A DNA stretch of 9,093 nucleotides, taken from assembly GCA_028715865.1 (NCBI GenBank), contig JAQUQY010000049.1, positions 1 through 9,093 of the forward strand, given 5' to 3'. A program made the position numbers and the translations under genes. The notes beneath the pieces were generated by a model that saw only the letters and a list, made by a program, of their open reading frames with translations, had not been told where the DNA came from and did not search any database. Origin of the DNA: Syntrophales bacterium. GTDB lineage: Bacteria > Desulfobacterota > Syntrophia > Syntrophales > UBA2210. This document shows, piece by piece, positions 6,232 through 9,093 of this stretch (position 1 is its first letter; the number at the start of each line of letters is the position of its first letter).

Positions 6232-7407
6232 ATGAAAAATTATCTTATTTATAAATATCTTTTAAGAGAAACCCTCTATCCTTTTTTCATGATAATCCTT
6301 ATTCTTACCTTCGTGCTTCTCATGGGACGAATCCTCCAGTTGATGGATCTCATGATTAACAAGGGTGTCGGACTGTCGGTCGTTTCTCAGCTCATCTTAT
6401 ACCTGGTTCCCTCGTTTCTTACCATCACCATACCGATAGCCATACTCATTTCAATATTGATAAGTATGGGACGGCTGTCACGGGAAAATGAAATACTGGT
6501 CATGAAATCCGCGGGCATCAGCCTTTACCAGCTTGTGCCTCCAATCGCGGTATTGGCTGCCGCGGCTTTTGCCGCCTCCCTGTTGCTGGGAATCTACGTT
6601 GTGCCGGCCGGAAACATCGCCGGGAGGGAGCTGCTTATAGAAATGGCCAGGGAAAAGGCAGGCATCGGCGTCAAGGAAAAAATTTTCAATGATGATTTCC
6701 CCGGTCTGATGCTCTACGCGGACCAGGTTTCCATGGACGGCGTGAACATGAAGGGAGTTTTTATATCCGATCATCGGACGGCCCGGAATCCCGTAACCGT
6801 AATCGCCCGCAGCGGAAGGATGATCACCGATGCTGCTTCCGGCGACGTTATTCTCCGGCTGGAGGAGGGGAGCACCCACATGGTAGGAGGGGACCTGAAC
6901 ACCTACCGAACAATGAACTTCAGGGTTTACGACATTTCCCTGGACATGTCCGGGAACCTTTCAGGTTCGGGGGCAGATTACGGGAAAGAGGGCGAGGAAT
7001 CGATGACCATAGGCCGGATTCTTCGTGATTTGCGCGAAGGCAAGGTATCCGGAGCGGAACGGAACGTCCTGCTTATGGAGCTTAATAAAAGATTAGCCGT
7101 TCCCCTCACGTGTATTGTCTTCGCGCTTATAGCTCTGCCCTTGGGCATGGTTAAGCACAGAACTGCAAAGTCCCGCGGCTTTGTTATCGGGTTGTTCATA
7201 GTCGCGGTCTATTACGTGCTGCAGCTTGGAGGAGACGCCCTGGGTGAAACGGGGAAAATCCATCCCGTGACTGCCGCCTGGGCGCCCAACGTGATTCTCG
7301 GCGCCGCGGGGCTATGGCTGTTTTTCAAGTCCGCCGCCGAAAAGCCTTACGTTGCTTTTGAAGCGATAAAAAACAAAATCCGGGTTCGGATGAATAAGCC
7401 CGCCTGA
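6232..7407 (+). CDS. lptF: LPS export ABC transporter permease LptF
   Basis: One of the two inner-membrane permeases of the LptB2FG complex, which extracts lipopolysaccharide from the inner membrane and passes it to LptC. The 391-residue product has the YjgP/YjgQ architecture: transmembrane segments near 16-38, 50-78 and 100-123, a periplasmic beta-jellyroll region (about 130-265), then segments near 288-306, 315-332 and 345-367. The signature after TM2, SMGRLSRENEILVMKSAGISLYQL, is split here as a coupling-helix region typical of LptF. The YLVPSFLTITIPIAIL stretch also favours LptF over LptG, as does being first of the pair. The ATG at 6232 has GGAA just upstream. A GTG at 6199 would add 11 residues but lacks a ribosome binding site and overlaps the candidate -10. 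LptB, LptA and LptC are not in the window. Confidence 0.92.
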   Translation: MKNYLIYKYLLRETLYPFFMIILILTFVLLMGRILQLMDLMINKGVGLSVVSQLILYLVPSFLTITIPIAILISILISMGRLSRENEILVMKSAGISLYQLVPPIAVLAAAAFAASLLLGIYVVPAGNIAGRELLIEMAREKAGIGVKEKIFNDDFPGLMLYADQVSMDGVNMKGVFISDHRTARNPVTVIARSGRMITDAASGDVILRLEEGSTHMVGGDLNTYRTMNFRVYDISLDMSGNLSGSGADYGKEGEESMTIGRILRDLREGKVSGAERNVLLMELNKRLAVPLTCIVFALIALPLGMVKHRTAKSRGFVIGLFIVAVYYVLQLGGDALGETGKIHPVTAAWAPNVILGAAGLWLFFKSAAEKPYVAFEAIKNKIRVRMNKPA

Positions 7408-7450
7408 TCATGGCGGTTAGAATATTTACAGTGAAATAAAGGGCGCGAGG

Positions 7451-8530
7451 ATGAGCATCATAGACCGCTATATTCTTAAGGAATTCGCCAGAAACCTGGT
7501 CCTGATCCTTGTATCGCTTATAGTGCTTTATCTTATTGTTGATTTTTTTCAGAGAATCAGGATGTTTATAAGCAACGGCGCCACTTTGTCCCAGATGTTT
7601 AGCTATTTTATATACAGCATTCCCATGATTCTCGTCCAGATGACGCCCGTGAGCGTACTGCTGTCATCACTTATAACTTTCGGCATTTTGTCGAAAAACT
7701 GTGAGCTTGTAGCTCTAAGAGCCGCCGGTACAAGTCTCTATCGGGTGGCGCTGCCACTTGTACTGTTTTCCATGGCTATAGCGCTTTTTTCTTTTATGGT
7801 CGGCGAGTTTATGACTCCTTACAGCAACCAGCGCCTTAAGCACATAAAATATGTTGAGATACAGAACAGACAGCAAATGGGAACCTTTAAACAGTCCCAG
7901 ATATGGTACCGCGGCAAAGAGGGGATTTACAATTTCGCTGTCTTTGATCCCCACGAGGCCGTTATCAGGGGTATAAAAATTAACTATCTCGACAGTTCAA
8001 TGGACCTTGTAAGGAGAATCGATGCTGCTGAAGGCAGATGGATTGACGGCGCCTGGGTTTTCTATGATCTTATGATCACTACGTTTCCCGAGGGCGACTT
8101 CCCGGTTGTTGAAACGATGCGATCCTCTGTTATTAATCTTCCAGAAAAGCCGCAGGATTTCCTGGTAGTCCAGCGGGAGCCCGATGAAATGGGGTTCGGT
8201 GAGCTGAAGGGATATATCCACAAGATTCGATCCGAAGGATACGATGCCACCCGCTACCTGGTGGACCTGCACGGCAAGGTTGCCTTTCCTCTGGTCATTA
8301 TCATCATGGGTTCCCTCGGCCTGTGTTTTGCCGCCGGACTGGAGCGCAGCGGCGGTATCGCCCAGGGCATAGGTATAGGCGTGGTAACGGGTTTTTCCTA
8401 CTGGCTTCTTTTCGCCTTTACGGTCTCTTTGGGAAAATCTGGCGTTCTTCCTCCCGTGATGGGGGCCTGGGCGGCGAACGCCATTTTCCTCGCGGGCACT
8501 CTGATGCTCCTCAGGTGGGTTAGAACCTGA
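7451..8530 (+). CDS. lptG: LPS export ABC transporter permease LptG
   Basis: Second permease of LptB2FG, 359 residues, 43 bases after lptF and probably co-transcribed with it. It opens with SIIDRYILKEFARN, the typical amphipathic LptG start. Transmembrane segments lie near 14-36, 52-78 and 97-120, followed by a periplasmic jellyroll domain (about 125-260) and segments near 276-296, 302-326 and 335-355. ELVALRAAGTSLYRV (about 85-99) is the conserved cytoplasmic segment that contacts the ATPase LptB. The ATG is preceded by AAAGGG (7438-7443) with seven bases of spacing. No truncation or frameshift is visible. It is assigned LptG rather than LptF from its N-terminus, its QMTPVSVLLSSLITFG segment and its second position. 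Confidence 0.92.
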   Translation: MSIIDRYILKEFARNLVLILVSLIVLYLIVDFFQRIRMFISNGATLSQMFSYFIYSIPMILVQMTPVSVLLSSLITFGILSKNCELVALRAAGTSLYRVALPLVLFSMAIALFSFMVGEFMTPYSNQRLKHIKYVEIQNRQQMGTFKQSQIWYRGKEGIYNFAVFDPHEAVIRGIKINYLDSSMDLVRRIDAAEGRWIDGAWVFYDLMITTFPEGDFPVVETMRSSVINLPEKPQDFLVVQREPDEMGFGELKGYIHKIRSEGYDATRYLVDLHGKVAFPLVIIIMGSLGLCFAAGLERSGGIAQGIGIGVVTGFSYWLLFAFTVSLGKSGVLPPVMGAWAANAIFLAGTLMLLRWVRT

Positions 8531-8544
8531 AATGGCAACTGCGT

Positions 8545-8566
8545 CAATCGGGGCCGGGCCGGATTG
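8545..8566 (+). terminator. Possible weak terminator after lptG
   Basis: CAATC pairs with GATTG across a GC-rich centre (one G-G mismatch, then two further G-C pairs, 6-base loop), starting 14 bases after the lptG stop. It is followed by only TT and then an A-run, so it is not a standard intrinsic terminator. Confidence 0.3.
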
Positions 8567-8601
8567 TTAAAAAACAGACCGGTGCCGTGTAACGGGCTAA
8601 A

Positions 8602-8624
8602 ATTCGCAAGTAATGATCGCGAAT
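8602..8624 (-). terminator. Possible weak terminator after ahcY
   Basis: ATTCGC and GCGAAT form a perfect 6-bp inverted repeat with an 11-base loop. On the minus strand the stem runs into TTTAG, a short T-run. A second 6-bp inverted repeat, AAGGTA/TACCTT with a 6-base loop, lies at 8635-8652, nearer the ahcY stop. Both stems are short, so confidence is low. Confidence 0.3.
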
Positions 8625-8696
8625 GTAGAGTTACAAGGTACAAGCCTACCTTTAGCCTGTGAATTGGCGAATAAACGGAACCGACCCTCCCTGGCG

Positions 8697-9093
8697 CTAT
8701 GTTCCCATTTCCCAGGAGTTGAGATATTTTTCCTGCTCCTCCGTAAGAATGTCGATGGAAACTCCCAGCGATGCAAGCTTCAGGCGGGCGATTTCCCGGT
8801 CGATTTCCACGGGGACGGAGTATACGATCTTTTCGAGGCCCGCTCCTGATTTAACCAGATATTCTGCAGAAAGTGCCTGGTTTGCGAAACTCATATCCAT
8901 CACGCTTGAAGGGTGACCCTCGGCCGCGGCCAGGTTTATGAGCCGCCCCTCTCCCAGCAGATAAATGGATCGTCCGTCGGCAAGGCGGTATTCCTCGATG
9001 TTGTCCCGGATACGGCCCATGTATTCGGCGATTTCCTTAAGGCCCTCTATATCCAGTTCCACGTTGAAGTGACCGGAATTGCTTATGATGGCC
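8697..9093 (-). CDS. ahcY: S-adenosylhomocysteine hydrolase (C-terminal part; N-terminus off the window)
   Basis: Cleaves S-adenosylhomocysteine to adenosine and homocysteine with bound NAD, removing the inhibitory by-product of methyltransferases. 131 codons are visible and the frame is open to the right edge. A GTG at 9060-9062 is an internal valine of SNSGHFNVELD, not a start. Recognisable family segments are ISNSGHFNVELD (cofactor domain), LLGEGRLINLAAAEGHPSSVMDMSFANQAL and IDREIARLKLASLGVSID. The C-terminus ends in EEQEKYLNSWEMGT. This short SW..GT ending resembles archaeal and Thermotoga-type enzymes rather than the KPDHYRY ending of eukaryotic and many proteobacterial ones. The gene converges on lptG and is probably unrelated to the neighbouring LPS genes. 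Confidence 0.94.
   Translation of the reverse strand, partial: AIISNSGHFNVELDIEGLKEIAEYMGRIRDNIEEYRLADGRSIYLLGEGRLINLAAAEGHPSSVMDMSFANQALSAEYLVKSGAGLEKIVYSVPVEIDREIARLKLASLGVSIDILTEEQEKYLNSWEMGT

Larger units (their letters stand above)
8531..8696. other. Convergent gap between lptG and ahcY
   Basis: 166 bases between two stop codons, with no gene supported. Three short inverted repeats lie here (8545-8566, 8602-8624, 8635-8652). None has both a strong GC stem and a clean T-run, so any termination signal is imperfect. Confidence 0.5.

Noticed and set aside
6478..6879. 133-codon open frame on the minus strand
   Set aside because: It lies inside and opposite lptF, with no family features.
8613..8916. 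Two plus-strand frames opposite ahcY
   Set aside because: They are antisense to a well-conserved ahcY C-terminus and show no domain of their own.
9060..9062. GTG as the start of a 121-residue protein
   Set aside because: The frame stays open to the window edge and reads SNSGHFN, a conserved internal segment of S-adenosylhomocysteine hydrolase. It is a truncated gene, not a short one.
1..9093. Mobile element, defence system or CRISPR
   Set aside because: All long frames belong to core metabolic, envelope or signalling families. There are no transposase, integrase, nuclease-array or terminal-repeat signals.

Overview
The window looks like ordinary chromosomal sequence from a Gram-negative (diderm) bacterium. 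The evidence for an outer membrane is an LpxH-type lipid A enzyme and a tandem lptF-lptG pair for lipopolysaccharide export. GC content is moderate by eye (not computed). A pyruvoyl-type arginine decarboxylase and an S-adenosylhomocysteine hydrolase with the short archaeal/Thermotoga-like C-terminus suggest a Desulfobacterota- or Nitrospirota-like lineage rather than an enterobacterium, but that is only an impression and no taxon can be assigned. I see no tRNA, rRNA, CRISPR array, insertion sequence, integrase or phage gene.

Layout. Six genes read leftward from about 6061 to the left edge. They are a PHP-family phosphoesterase (5408-6061), lpxH (4680-5411), agmatinase speB (3756-4613), pyruvoyl-dependent arginine decarboxylase (3193-3759), a multi-pass membrane histidine kinase with a GAF domain (828-3056), and a response regulator fused to a class III adenylate cyclase (818 to beyond position 1). 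Two junctions are 4-base ATGA overlaps (PHP/lpxH at 5408-5411 and speB/decarboxylase at 3756-3759), and the kinase and regulator are 9 bases apart. Two genes read rightward from about 6232: lptF (6232-7407) and lptG (7451-8530). A leftward ahcY enters from the right edge (8697-9093, partial) and converges on lptG. The only real gaps are a divergent promoter region (6062-6231), a 136-base gap ahead of the kinase (3057-3192), a 66-base leader ahead of speB (4614-4679) and a 166-base convergent gap (8531-8696). No gene-free stretch exceeds 300 bases.

How the genes work together. The decarboxylase and agmatinase form a complete arginine to agmatine to putrescine route. LpxH (lipid A precursor synthesis at the inner membrane) and LptF/LptG (extraction of finished LPS from the inner membrane) act at two ends of one pathway and diverge from a shared intergenic region. 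The kinase and regulator form a two-component system whose output is predicted to be cAMP synthesis rather than DNA binding. This cassette is the most notable item in the window. Three genes have a GTG codon upstream of a better-supported ATG start (speB, lpxH, lptF), and I chose the ATG in each case.
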